DNA of 64,000 nt, taken from positions 233,088,927 through 233,152,926 of the forward strand of contig NC_084481.1 of the NCBI RefSeq assembly GCF_030035675.1, read 5' to 3'. The notes under the pieces are model-generated. The model was not told the DNA's origin. It saw only the letters and a program-made list of their open reading frames with translations, and made no database searches. Made by a program: the position numbers and the translations under genes. Below are positions 12,190-22,709 of the stretch, in pieces. Numbering within the stretch: position 1 is the first letter of the stretch; every line of letters starts with the position of its first letter. The DNA comes from Rhineura floridana. Taxonomy: Eukaryota > Chordata > Lepidosauria > Squamata > Rhineuridae.

Positions 12190-12931
12190 CAGAGCTTGGA
12201 AGTAACTAGTTACAAGTAACGAATTACTTGTAATTTATTACTTTTTTGAGTAACTAGCGGGTAACTTCATTACATTTTGCTGGTAATAGAACTAGTAGTA
12301 ACTTCATTACTGTTGAGGCATAATTGGAATGTTTCCAGCATTACTTTTGTGCATTACTTGGGGGGGGGGAGCAAGGGACGTCTTCTGCTCCTCTGATTTG
12401 TGAATAAAAATCATGTGCTTCAAATTGGGCTTCTGTGCAGCGTTGTTCTTCCTTCATGCTCTATGGGTGCTTAGGAGGTGACGAGGGAGGAGGTGGAGAG
12501 CGAGACGGCGTGGAGAATATAATTGTTTAAAAATTGACAGGAGTGGAAGGAGAAAAGAGCTGGAGGCAATATATATATGTGTGTGTGTGTGTGTTGGGGT
12601 ATCATCATTACTGGAGGTGGGGTGAGGGGATGTGAGATTCTGTTATGCCATTCTGTTAATCTTATGGATAAAAAAAAATTCTACTACCCTCTGTGTGTGT
12701 GTGCTTATTTCTAATGATGTTTTAGGCTACTTAGATGTGCAGCAGCCAAGGCCAGCACCTTGTGGGCATTTTTTTAAAAGTAACTAAAATGTAATTGTAG
12801 CAATTACTTTTGAGTAAAAGTAAAGTAATCAGTTACTTTCAGAGCAACTGCAATTGTAACGGTAATTACTACTTTGTGGGGGCCATGTAACTGTAATTTA
12901 TTACTTTTTAAAAGTAATTTTCCAAGCTCTG
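12190..12931. mobile_element. Non-autonomous hAT transposon, copy 1 (742 bp)
   Basis: Terminal inverted repeats are CAGAGCTTGG and CCAAGCTCTG. They lead into long inverted subterminal runs rich in agtaact/agttac. Flanks gtaaggaa (12182-12189) and gtaaggac (12932-12939) match at 7 of 8 bases, the hAT duplication length. No transposase frame is present. A second copy of the family is at 45236-46912. Confidence 0.9.
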
Positions 12932-13089
12932 GTAAGGACGGCTGGAGATTGGAGCTCAGAGTGGCAACTTATAGAGGAGATGGAGGCTCAACCCCTTCCC
13001 GCCTCTCAGCCAGGCTCTGATCCAGGGAGGAGCTTCCATGTGCTGCTCCCTCCTTCCGGGTAGCCCCCTGGGCAGCTAGCTGGGCACTT

Positions 13090-13155
13090 TGGCAACAACT
13101 GCTGGGAGGAAGCGCAGGATATAAATCAAGTAATAAAATAATAAATAGATAATGA
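13090..13155 (+). mobile_element. L2-like LINE 3' end fragment
   Basis: The motif ggaggaagcgcaggatataa followed by an A/T-rich tail matches this LINE terminus. Confidence 0.4.
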
Positions 13156-13440
13156 ACAAACAACTCTGACGTTCCTGCCTGGGTCGCCATTTCCTTTGCT
13201 CTCGCGGCTCTGGGGGGGTCTGAGAGCCGGCCAGGAGCCCAGGCAGCTGGTGTGGGGCACCTCTCCTCCTGGGGCAGGGATGTCTTGATCAGATGCCCCC
13301 CCAGGATCATTGGCAGCATGAAAATCTGCTGGAGGGGCCTTCTCCACTTCCTCTGCGTCTGAGGAGATGTCAAGGTCTGGGCTAGGGCTGGACCCTGACA
13401 GGAAGAGGTTTTGTTTGCTTGTTTTGAAAGATGTCACCTG
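13156..13440. other. Unclassified segment, possible old repeat
   Basis: This GC-richer stretch has an open minus-strand frame (to 13437) with an acidic patch (S-S-D-A-E-E-V-E). I recognise no family and see no splice context, so I leave it unclassified. Confidence 0.25.
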
Positions 13441-13469
13441 GTACCATTGTCATGACCTGGATTGGGACT

Positions 13470-13630
13470 GGCAGCTCCACATTAGTGGGGCAGCAGAATC
13501 CACTCTGGGTTTTAGTCCGAACTGTAAAGGAGCAGGCCATGGAGGTGATGCTGAACGCTCCTGGAAAGTCCAGACTAAAAACTCAGAGGGGATTCTGCTG
13601 CCTGACTTGTGTGGAGCCGCCACTGCATGG
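13470..13630. mobile_element. MITE family B, diverged copy
   Basis: Inverted pieces are ttttagtccgaactgtaaag and its partner tccagactaaaaactcagag. The same sequence forms an almost perfect hairpin at 22476-22586. Confidence 0.6.
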
Positions 13631-13752
13631 ATGCTACTTCTGTGGTGATGCCTGCCTGCCTCTCCGGACCAATTCCTTGAATCATCTTCAGTGGACAGCT
13701 GTGCAAAGCAAAGCGGATGGCTCAGCATGACTCAGCAAAGTTGACGCCAGGT

Positions 13753-13789
<37 letters not shown>
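13753..13789. repeat. (CA)n microsatellite
   Basis: About 18 uninterrupted CA units. Confidence 0.95.
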
Positions 13790-13792
<3 letters not shown>

Positions 13793-13924
13793 AGTGGCCA
13801 TTGCTGAAGAGTCCTGTTAGAACAGGCAATGTGCTGTGTAATGTTGGGGCCTACTTTTGCCCATTGAACCTACCAAGGGGAGCAGTTTCATTGAATGGCA
13901 CAACCCCCAAGTTCTAGATGTTCT

Positions 13925-14034
13925 GTTTTAATATGTTTTTAAAGATGTTTTGTTTTAACATATTTTAAAGTCTGTTTTTAAGATGTTTTAGAGTGTTTTT
14001 AGAGTTTTGTTTCCTGCCCTGGGCAAAGTCAGGA

Positions 14035-14035
<1 letters not shown>
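13925..14035 (+). mobile_element. L2-like LINE 3' end
   Basis: Repeated ttttaaagatgttttg phrases, then cctgccctgggcaaagtc, the usual 3' end of this LINE, extended by the (ATT)n run. Confidence 0.5.

Positions 14036-14115
<80 letters not shown>
14035..14115. repeat. (TTA)n microsatellite
   Basis: About 27 uninterrupted units at the end of the LINE tail. Confidence 0.95.
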
Positions 14116-14116
<1 letters not shown>

Positions 14117-14265
14117 CCTGACAAAGTTTAGAAAGAGGAGATCCTGCTGTTCTTTATCCTGGAAAAAAGAGGAGAGAGAATCCAAAGGTACAGGAAAATA
14201 AAACTTTGTATTGGTTAAAAACAAACAAACCATCAACCAGCATGCATAACTTGAAATATTCACCT

Positions 14266-15002
14266 CAGGGGTTCCCAAAGTGTGGTCTAGAGACTACCAG
14301 TGGTCTATGAGCTTCATTCAGGGGGTCTGCAGCGTGTCTGTGGATTTGTGGTTGAACACAGGAGACAGCGTGCCCATCGCACTAAATATTCACATTAACT
14401 TGGATTTTTATTGGTTCATTTATTTCTTATATTGCATTTTATTGTATCACAATCAGTGGTGTAGTGGCAAATTCAGAAGTGCAGGATCCCTTCATGATAG
14501 TCACAGCCACACACACCTTTTTTTACTGCTGGGTTGAGAATGAGATCCTTGTTCACACCTTCTCCCACAGCAACAGACATCCCTAGGAGCCAATCAGCAT
14601 GAAAGGGGAGAGCGTTAGCTACTGAAAAGAGTCTTCTCAGTGGATGATTCACCTCCTTTCACTTTGATTGGCTCCACTCAGCAGGAAAGGACAATGAAGC
14701 ATGTTAGAAGACTCTTCTCAGTGGCTAACATGCTCCCCTTTCATGCTGATTGGCTTGTAGGATGCTGGAGATAAAGGGACCCTGCTGGGACCCTGCTACC
14801 CAAAAGGTTAGTGATCTAAGACCCCCTGAGACCCTGGACGACTACACTCCTGATTATAATTTGAATTCCAAGGAAATCACACAGCACCTAGCACAGAGCA
14901 TTACAATAGCTACAACAGGCAGAAAAGTCATTAAGTGGTCCGCCAAGACCCTTCGAAATTTTCAAGTGGTCTGGGAAGGGGGGAAGAGTTTGGGAACCAC
15001 TG
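14266..15002. mobile_element. hAT-like element (family C) carrying a nested MITE
   Basis: Termini are CAGGGGTTCCCAAA and TTTGGGAACCACTG, a widespread hAT terminal repeat. Inner sequence (ggtctagagactaccagtgg / tttcaagtggtctgggaagg) is split by family D at 14454-14852. The flanking 8-mers match at only 5 of 8 bases, so the insertion is old or the duplication decayed. Confidence 0.65.
14454..14852. mobile_element. MITE family D, nested in family C
   Basis: Termini CAGTGGTGTAG and CTACACTCCTG are inverted. Internal arms repeat agagtcttctcagtgg and its complement. Flanks atcacaat and attataat agree at 6 of 8 bases. A related copy lies at 24193-24471. Confidence 0.7.
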
Positions 15003-15544
15003 AAGCACATGTCAGTTCAGTAAACTGGTTTTCCCGTGCCCATTCATCTCCCCCGCCCCTTAGTACCTCATCATACTCTTCCTGTCCCTATTTGGTCTTT
15101 CTGCTATTTGACTTTCCATTCCTTTCCCATGCAAAAGGCCTCACTGATGTCTTCCAGTCTGTTTTGCTTCAGAGCAGCTTACAATTCCCAGCAGCAGGCT
15201 GTGGCTTCCTGAAGTTTGTGAATCCCCGCAATTTAAATCAAGGAGCAGAACGATGGCCACAGCTTGCTCAAAAATAACACTCAGAATGACAAGTTCTTTT
15301 AGGAAATGAATATGCACCTTTAAATTCGTCTTTGTTTCCCTTGCGGTTGCATTCCGTGCCTCAGAGTTAAGTATTTGTTACAAAAGGTTTCTTGGACATG
15401 CAGACAATTGAAGTAGGGTAGGACTCACAGTTTGTCAGCCAAAATCTATCTTCTTGGCACATTTTGAATATTTCCACTTTTTTTTTTTGGTATGTTTTAT
15501 GGTATATGACTTTATGTTTAAAAAAATCCTAAATTTGTATTTCC
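15003..15544. other. Intergenic, no feature recognised
   Basis: No exon or known repeat is recognised. A T-rich run lies near 15.48 kb. Confidence 0.4.
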
Positions 15545-16868
15545 AATTCCAAAGAAAGGGGATCCCAGGGAATGCAGTAATTATCGAACTATTGTCTTAA
15601 TATCCCATGCAAGTAAAGTAATGCTCAAGATTCTACAACAAAGGCTCTTACCATATATGGAGCGAGAAATGCCAGATGTCCAAGCTGGATTTAGAAAGGG
15701 AAGAGGCACCAGAGATCATATCGCAAACATACGTTGGATAATGGAACGGACCAAGGAATTTCAGAAGAAAATCACCCTGTGCTTTATAGATTACAGCAAA
15801 GCCTCTGATTGTGTAGATCATGAAAAACTATGGAATGCTTTAAAAGAAATGGGGGTGCCACAGCATCCGATTGTCCTGATACTCAACCTATACTCTGCAC
15901 AAGAGGCTACTGTAAGGACAGAATATGGAGAAACGATTGGTTCCCAATAGAAAAGGGTGTGAGACAGGGGTGTATCTTATCACCCTATTTGTTTAATCTG
16001 TACGCAGAACATACCACACGGAAAGCAGGATTGGACCAAGATGAAGGAGGTGTGAAAATTGGAGGGAGAAATATCAATAATTTAAGATATGCAGACAATA
16101 CCATACTATTAATAGAAACCAGTAATGATTTGAAATGAATGCTGATGAAAGTTAAAGAGGAAAGCACAAAAGCAGGACTACAGCTGAACGTCAAAAAAAC
16201 TAAAGTAATGGCAACAGAAGATTTATGTAACTTTAAAGTTGACAATGAGGACATTGAACTTGGCAAGTATTATCAAGTATTATCAATACCTCGGCACAGT
16301 AATTAATAAAAATGGAGACCACATCAAGAAATCAGAAGAAGGCTAGGACTGGGGAGGGCAGCTAGAAGAGAACTAGAAAAGGTCCTCAAATGCAAAGATG
16401 TATCACTGAACACCAAAGTCAGGATCATTCAGACCATGGTATTCCCCATCTTTACCTATGGATGTGAAAGTTGGACAGCGAATAAGGCAGATAAGAGAAA
16501 AATCAACTCATTTGAAATGTGGTGTTGGAGGAGAGCTTTGAGCATACCATGGACTGCGAAAAAGAGAAATAACAAATTAAACCAGAACTGTCACTAGAAG
16601 GTAAAATGCTGAAACTGAGGTTAGCATACTTTGGACACATCATGAGAAGACCTGATTCACCAGAAAAGACAATAATGCTGCGGAAAACAGAAGGGAGTAG
16701 AAAAAGAGGAAGGCCAAACAAGAGATGGATTGATTCCATAAAGGAAGCCACAGACTTGAACTTACAAGATCTGAAGAGGGTGGTTTGTGACAGATGCTCT
16801 TGGAAGTCACTGATTCATAGGGTCGCCATAAGTTGTAATCGACTTGAAGGCACATAACAACAACAACT
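15545..16868 (+). mobile_element. RTE/Bov-B LINE, 5'-truncated, RT plus 3' end
   Basis: The RT domain is visible in pieces in different frames: Q-A-G-F-R-K-G-R-G-T-R-D-H-I, then F-I-D-Y-S-K-A, G-V-R-Q-G-C-I-L-S-P-Y-L-F-N and R-Y-A-D-N (YADD mutated to YADN). The C-terminal piece includes L-R-L-A-Y-F-G-H-I-M-R-R and G-R-P-N-K-R-W. It ends with a full Bov-B tail (gtaatcgacttgaaggcaca, taacaacaac). Several frame changes and stops show it is dead. Confidence 0.9.
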
Positions 16869-16904
16869 AGTTTGTATGTAACCTGTAACACTTAACATAT
16901 CCAT

Positions 16905-17035
16905 ATCACTTTGGAGTATTGAGAGAGCTTCACCTATATTATCCTAATGCTATCCCTACAACAACGGCCCTTTAAGGTTGATCTGTAGCATTTATTATCC
17001 TTCTTAATACAGATGGGGCACTGAGCCTGGGAGAA
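16905..17035 (-). mobile_element. MIR-like fragment
   Basis: Phrases such as atccctacaacaacgg and acagatggggcactgag match the reverse of the MIR 3' half. Degraded. Confidence 0.4.
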
Positions 17036-17191
17036 CCCCATCTCTTCACATGGCTGAACTCCTTTGCTGCCTCAGGCTATATGCTCCTGGCTGTTGCATG
17101 ACACCAGTTAACTGTTTTAAAATAGTTGCAGTGAAGGAGCTGCACTTTGACTTGCTTGTGCAGTTGGTGTTGTGTACTTTGACCCCCATAG

Positions 17192-17313
17192 CAGCCTTTG
17201 CCAACCTGGTGCCCTGCAGTTGTTTTGGACTACAACACCCATCAGCCCCTATGCTGGCTGGAGCTGATGGGAGTTGTGGTCCAAAGCATCTTATCTGGAG
17301 GGCACCACCTTCA
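17192..17313. mobile_element. hAT MITE family A
   Basis: Left arm ggactacaacacccatcagc and right arm gctgatgggagttgtggtcc, joined with ccaacctggtgccctgc / ggagggcaccaccttc ends. Confidence 0.8.
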
Positions 17314-17787
17314 TGATACCACAAAGGCCAGCCAACTCTTCTTTTATTTACACACTTAACAAAATGTATATACCATTTGATTGTAATAAACCTTCTAAGC
17401 GATTTACAAGAACTAAATTAGCCGGCTTACCCTGGAAATTAGCTTGACTTCGCAGTGAAGATTAGACATCTGACTTCAACAGGGCATGTCCCGCCAGATA
17501 AGAAACCCACACCAAACAGCTACAAATGTCGGTCACTATATTCCCCAGTGGAAATTGGAAGGTTGCTGATCTGTCCCGAAATACAAGGGCATCACCCACC
17601 TGACAGGCTTCTAACTGTGCACCGCCTCTAAACCTGCAGGCACGCCAACTCACTCCAAGACATCCATATAACTGGAATTTTGTACACACACACACACAGT
17701 TGCCTGTGAGGTTGAGCTGATCCTGTGCTCATTTGCCCCAACTTGTCTTCCTTTCAGAATGGTGGTGTCTTTCTTTCGGATTAACAA

Positions 17788-18168
17788 TTAATTAAATAAA
17801 TTTATATCCCACCTTTCCCCCAAGGAGCTTGAGGTGACCTGAAGCAGTCTCTCCCTCCCTAGTCTATCCCCACAAGAACCCTATGAGGTAGGTTGGGCTG
17901 AGTGTAACAGTGACTGGCAGCTTCATGGCTTCTTCTCCCAGGCATTTTAGCATGTGTTTTAAATTGTGTTTTAAATTGTTTTTAAAAGATGTGTTTTTAA
18001 ATTTGTATATTTGTTTTAATGTTTTTAGTTATTGTAAACCACCCAGAGAGCTTCGGCTATGGGGCAGTATATAAATACAACAAATAAATATTAAATAAAT
18101 GGCCGAGTGGGGATTTGAACCCTGGTCTCCCAGATCCCAGTCCAATACTCTAACCACTACACCGATTG
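17788..18168 (-). mobile_element. MIR SINE split by an L2 3' end
   Basis: On the minus strand, 18165-18100 is the tRNA-like head (ggtgtagtggttagagtatt) with its B box, and 17930-17788 is the MIR core and L2-like tail. The + strand phrase cttcatggc stops at about 17930 and gagtggggatttgaacc resumes at about 18103, with a 3'-truncated LINE between. Confidence 0.7.
17932..18097 (+). mobile_element. L2 LINE 3' end inserted in MIR
   Basis: It runs from caggcattttagcatgtg through gtaaaccacccagagagc to tataaatacaacaaataaat, a typical L2 3' terminus. 'catggc' and 'aatggc' at its edges may be remnants of a short duplication. Confidence 0.65.
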
Positions 18169-18590
18169 AGTGGTGAAGGAAAGTTGTGTTATATTTTACA
18201 GAGGTGGTTTCTGAATATCCTAGGTGAGCACTGATTGGACTTTGCTCAAACTGAGCCCTGAGAAGATAGTTGCAGCACTGAATAAACTTTCTTATGGAGG
18301 GAAGACAGTCACTGTCCAGGTGACAATAACTGGTGTCTCTAACAGATGGTGCTCGTTCCAATAATCTTCTGCCTTGCCAATGGTTTGCAAAATTATTTGT
18401 TTTTCTACAAGGCGTGTCTGCTGAGGGGTTGGGGAGTAGCTTTAACACACTTTACAATCCATTTTTGCAGCTCAAGACATCACTGCTGTTATTTCACTCT
18501 CTCCGCTTGCTAAGGCAGGAGCGGCCCTTCCACACTGTCACTATTTTTGGGCCTGGTTCAGTCACATTTTGGCAAATTCAGGTTGTGCAA
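18169..18590. other. Intergenic, no feature recognised
   Basis: No exon or known repeat recognised. Confidence 0.35.
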
Positions 18591-18930
18591 TTAAACAAAG
18601 AGAACTATTACAATATTTATTGTACAGAAACAGAAGAGGAGAACAAAAAGCGTAGAACAAGAGCCCTATTCCAAACCTTTAGAGAAATGAAAGGGACGTT
18701 GAATAATCAACAGGAGAACATGCTGACTGACAGATGAAATAAAAGGAAGATAGAAGCAATACACTGAAGAATTATATGAAAGAGATGCAAAGATGACGGA
18801 TTCATTCACGGAGGAACCGTATGATGAAGAACTAGAATTTTTAGAATGTGAGGTGAAAGCTGCTTGGGAGAAACAAATCACCAGGAACAGATGGCATACC
18901 AATCAATAGAGTTACTACAAGCTACTGAGA
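18591..18930 (+). mobile_element. RTE/Bov-B LINE, upstream RT segment
   Basis: The translated phrases F-R-E-M-K-G-T and L-E-C-E-V-K-A-A-W match the region before the Bov-B RT core. It stops where the 5S-headed SINE begins. Confidence 0.65.
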
Positions 18931-18944
18931 CTGAATCTGTCCAA

Positions 18945-19110
18945 ATTGGATGGGAGACCGCCTGGGAATACCGGGTGCTATAGGTGTAGAGGAAGGCAAT
19001 GGTAAACCACCACTGAATACCTCTTGCCATGAAAACCCTATGAATATATCCAAAAAAAGACTCATAGGAGTGCCATACGTCATAATTGACTTGAAGGCAT
19101 ATAACAACAA
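18945..19110 (+). mobile_element. 5S-Sauria SINE, 5'-truncated
   Basis: It keeps the 3' part of the 5S head (gatgggagaccgcctgggaa) followed by the Sauria/Bov-B tail (aattgacttgaaggcatata). More diverged than the copy at 23879. Confidence 0.85.
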
Positions 19111-19894
19111 CATCCCATTTGAGGCTGTGAGCACTCTAGTCGACTACAGCAAAGGGTTTCCATTGGCCACCCGTGGAGGGGGAATGGGCTGATCTGCCAA
19201 TCAGTTGTCAAATCTCTTTGAAGCTGATTTTTTTAAAAAACAAATGCATTCAAGCTGCTCCCACCAGGCTTTACATTAAATAGGGGCAGTGTTTGACCAG
19301 CATCGTGTGCCCCCGTTTTCAGAAACAAGAGGGGGGAAGCACTGGAACCAGCCGAACTTTAAGCATGTCTTTTCCCTAAGACTGCCACAGTTCTTGGGAA
19401 ACAGATTACAGAATCAGTCCTGATGCGGAACTATGCCTCTTAGCAATCTCTTCCAGCCAGTTCAGATTTCTCTCTCTCTCTTTCTCCCTCCAGCTGCCAA
19501 AAATGGTTCCTTTCCGCTCTTACCACAACAAGTGAGACGTGGCACATATTCCAGTGCCTTCGCCACCAAAGGCTTTTAACCAGGATTCTGATGCTTACTA
19601 TGAAGAACCAAATGACACAAAGTTTGAAAGCAAGAAGGCTTTAGTGGCAACAACAGGGGGGAAAGGGTTGGACAACACAGGAGGGGCAAAGTGCATTTTG
19701 GAATTGGGGGAGGGATGGGAGAAGGGGAGGGCTTTGTCCCACCGATTAGATTCATGAAAACGAAATAGCAGTGTATTTCTCATTAACATTGCCATCCTAA
19801 ACATATGGGTAGGAGGGAGGGAGCTATTGATCTGGAGCGCCCTCCCTGTCCCTCACCACCTCCTCTGGCACCACTTATGAAAGTCATGCAGGAT
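19111..19894. other. Intergenic, no feature recognised
   Basis: No exon or known repeat recognised. Confidence 0.4.
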
Positions 19895-20275
19895 AAAGTT
19901 GTCAAGGGCTACTAGGTATGATGGCCGTGGTCTCCCTCCGCTGTCCACAAGGACCTGCTTCTGGGTTTCCCAGAGGGCATCTGGGTGGCCACCGTGAGAA
20001 CATAAGGAGAGTCTGCTGGATCAGGCCAGTTGCCCACCTAGGCCAGCATCCTGTTCTCACAGGGGCCAATCAGGTGCCCCAATGGGAAGCCCACAAACAG
20101 GATCCGAGCAGCACTCTCAACTCCTGCGGTTTCCAGCAAGTGGCACTCAGAAGCACGAGGTGGCAATGACTGATAGCCCTTCTTCGCCATGAATTTGTCC
20201 AACTTTCTTTTAAAGCCATCCAGGCGCTGGACTAGGCAGGCCTTTGGCCTGATGCGGCAGACAGGCTCTTCTTAT
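19895..20275 (+). mobile_element. CR1 3' end interrupted by another CR1
   Basis: The outer copy runs 19895-20000 (ending ccaccgtgagaa) and resumes at 20223 with ggcgctggactaggcagg and ggctcttctta. Joining the two gives a normal CR1 3' order. Confidence 0.8.
20001..20222 (-). mobile_element. CR1 LINE 3' end nested in CR1
   Basis: A minus-strand CR1 (cataaggagagtctgctgg to tcttttaaagccatcc on the + strand) sits inside the plus-strand copy. Confidence 0.8.
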
Positions 20276-20278
20276 TAC

Positions 20279-20365
20279 AGAATCATAGAACAGCAGAGCT
20301 GGAAGAGGCCTATAAAGGCCATCAAGCCCAAGCCCATGCTCAGTGCAGGAATCCAACTTAAGTGC
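20279..20365 (-). mobile_element. CR1, ATTCTATG-tailed subfamily, 3' fragment
   Basis: Starts agaatcatagaacagcagag and continues gctggaagaggcctataaag, the reverse of the 3' end seen at 4.5 kb and 42.5 kb. Confidence 0.75.
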
Positions 20366-21100
20366 TTTGTGATGCCCAACATCACCTTTGGGCACTGCAA
20401 GCTACTTCACTCTACAGAATGCACGTTTGCCTGAGAAAACCTCCTCCAGAAGACACAGAAAACGAGCGGAGCAGCATTCTCTGCACATGCTCAGAGGCAC
20501 CCGCCTCTTCTTCATTGCATCCCAGGTGTTCAGGGATCCGGAAAGCGGAAGCAAACCAGTAAAGCTGCTGCCACCTCTTTTGTAAGAGAAGAAAAGGGAG
20601 TTGAGACAGGAATGTCAAGCAATCAAGAGACAAGATATCTCTGCCTCTCCCCACTCGGGGCTCACCTAGCCACTTCGCTTGCCACGTGTCTTCAGTTCAC
20701 ATCTCAAAATGTAAGGCCTGAATGAAAAAAAGGGTGCATCTCCCAAGATTGGGGGTTGCAACTCCTTGACCAGGGCGAACCCAGCCTTGTTGAAAGGAAG
20801 GAGAGGGCGAGACAGTTCATTTCACTCAGAACAGGAGCGGGGAGGGGAGATTTCGCTTCTTCTGGGCTTAGGTATGACTGAAGGGTTACATGCCGTGACA
20901 AACTGCCTTTGACCCCGAGTAGACCCATTGCCATGAGTGGCCAGAACTAGCTTCGCTCTATTCATTTCTTGAGTAAAAGTTAGCTGAATACAAGCCATGG
21001 TGACGTCCAAAGATAGTAGATCAAGCAGGAATGGCGTTAACAACGTGGCAAATCTTCTCTGCCCCGCGGGCTCCTGCCCTTCAGGGGTGTTTGGGGAGGC
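20366..21100. other. Upstream region of PTGER2
   Basis: Repeat-free DNA leading into the CpG island. A CRE-like tgacgtcc lies at about 21001-21008. No TATA box at a convincing distance is seen. Confidence 0.35.
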
Positions 21101-21104
21101 GTTC

Positions 21105-22300
21105 TGAGTTCCCATCCACCGGTGTGCCTTCGGGGCGCCCGCTCGACGGGAGTAAAACCCAGCGCTGCAGGGTGCCCTGCCGGCGCTCCGCCTCCGTCGG
21201 GGAAGCCCCGCTCGTGCGCCCTGGGAGGGAGCGAGGGAGGAGGCGCCTTGTCTGCCCCCGCCCGCCGGCCAGCCGGCCGGCTTGCCTACCTACCCTTTGC
21301 CCGCCTGCCCGCCTCTCCATTTCCCCCAGCCCCAGCGCCCCGCGCCGTCTCTCCGTCCGTCCCTCCGATGGACGAGAGTCCGGAGGAGCGCGAGGGCGCG
21401 CTGTTGCCGCCGGTCTGCGAGTCCCTGAAGGTGCTGTCGCTGTCGGGCGAGAGCCCGGTCATCTCCGCGGTCATGTTCTCGGCCGGCGTGCTGGGCAACC
21501 TGACGGCGCTGGCGCTGCTGCTGCGGGCGCGGCGTCGGCGTCGGGCGCGGCGGGAGCGGCTGGCGCCTTTCCACGTGCTGGTGATGGCGCTGGTGCTGAC
21601 GGACCTGCTGGGCACTTGCCTGCTGAGCCCGGTAGTGCTGGCGGCCTACGGGCGAGGGCGGACCCTGGTGGCGCTGGCCGGCGGCGCCCGCGTCTGCCTG
21701 GCCTTCGCCTTCGCCATGAGCTTCTTCGGCTTGGCCACCATGGGCTGCCTGGGCGCCATGGCGCTGGAGCGCAGCCTGGCCATCGGCGCGCCCTACCTCT
21801 ACGAGCGCCTCCTCCGCGGCCGACCCGTCGCCCTCCTGCTCCGCGGCGCCCTGCCGGCGCTCTACGCCCTGGCCGCCGCCTTCTGCGCCCTGCCGCTCCT
21901 CGGCTTCGGCCGCTACGTCCAGTACTGCCCGGGCACCTGGTGCTTCATCCAGATGCACTTCCCGCGACCGCCGCCGCTGGCCCAAAGAGGAGAGGCGGAG
22001 CCGCCGCCGTCGGGGGACAGCAAGGGCGCCGTCACCTTCTCGCTGCTCTACGCCTCGGTCCTGCTGTTCCTCATCCTGGCCGTGCTCCTGTGCAACCTCA
22101 GCGTCATCGTCAACCTGGTCCGCATGCACCGTCGGGGCAAACCCACTCGGCGGGTGGCCGCCGCTTCCTCCTCCACTTCTCCCGCGGGCGCCGGGCAGCA
22201 AGTCCCGCTCCCCCAGCTGGAGTCCCCTGAGGGCCAGGCGCAAGGCCCCCGAAGCGCCACCAGGAAGCAGCTCTCCATGTCCGAGGAGCTGGACCACCTC
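21105..22300. promoter_or_regulatory. PTGER2: CpG island over PTGER2 promoter and exon 1
   Basis: GC content and CpG density rise sharply at about 21.1 kb and fall after about 22.3 kb, in clear contrast to the AT-rich flanks. No TATA box is evident, so dispersed GC-rich initiation is likely (inference). The transcription start is probably between about 21.1 and 21.36 kb. Confidence 0.75.
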
Positions 22301-22354
22301 ATCCTGCTCTCCATCATGACCATCACCTTTGCCGTGTGCTCCCTGCCGTTCACA
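21368..22354 (+). CDS. PTGER2: Prostaglandin E2 receptor EP2, coding exon 1 (TM1-TM6)
   Basis: Exon 1 encodes 329 residues of EP2, the Gs-coupled plasma-membrane PGE2 receptor. TM1 carries S-A-G-V-L-G-N-L-T-A-L-A-L, TM2 L-V-L-T-D-L-L-G-T-C, and TM3 ends A-L-E-R-S, with S where human EP2 has Y. ECL2 has the prostanoid signature Y-V-Q-Y-C-P-G-T-W-C-F-I. After it comes a proline-rich stretch of about 20 residues before TM5 that human EP2 lacks. ICL3 begins M-H-R-R-G and is long and serine-rich; TM6 is T-I-T-F-A-V-C-S-L-P-F-T. The exon ends in phase 0 at a gtgagt donor. I chose ATG 21368 because it precedes G-E-S-P-V-I-S by a human-like distance; an in-frame ATG at 21122 exists but the sequence between looks like 5'UTR. 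The two N-glycosylation sequons of human EP2 (N-terminus, ECL1) are absent. Confidence 0.95.
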
Positions 22355-22475
22355 GTGAGTGAGGGTGTGAGTGAGAAGGTGGGATCAGGACCCCCAGCAG
22401 TCCAGAATTCATGCTACCCCCGATCTGGTCCTCCTTTTTGTTCAAACCCCTAGATGCCTGGCATTGTCTGCTCCA

Positions 22476-22586
22476 TGTCAGTGGGGCAGTGGAATCCGCT
22501 CCGGGTTTTCATCCGAACTTTCAAGGCACTGCTGTGCCTTGAAAGTTTGGTGAAAACCCGGAGCGGATTCCACTGCGCCGCTGACA
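22476..22586. mobile_element. MITE family B, near-perfect hairpin
   Basis: Arms 22476-22528 and 22535-22586 are inverted copies with about 48 of 53 bases paired around a 6-base loop. It starts 120 bp past the PTGER2 exon 1 donor. Confidence 0.8.
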
Positions 22587-22709
22587 CAAACCCACCAGCC
22601 GCCACTGCTGCTGCTGTCACCACCTCAGCGTGAAAGGGCACTTGCAGATGCTTAGAGTCACCTCTGGCTTCTTCGTGGCTTCCCGTGGTTCAGCCCTGAG
22701 CAAGCCCTT

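Noticed and set aside
13126-13437. Virus-like gag fragment
   Set aside because: No LTR, primer site or recognisable capsid or zinc-knuckle motif nearby; left unclassified.
21122-21367. Upstream in-frame ATG extending EP2 by 82 residues
   Set aside because: The extra part is low-complexity GC-rich translation with no likeness to any EP2 N-terminus; ATG 21368 fits the family.
21290-22297. Long open frames on the minus strand and in another plus frame across PTGER2 exon 1
   Set aside because: They are by-products of very high GC content (few stops) and have no domain features.
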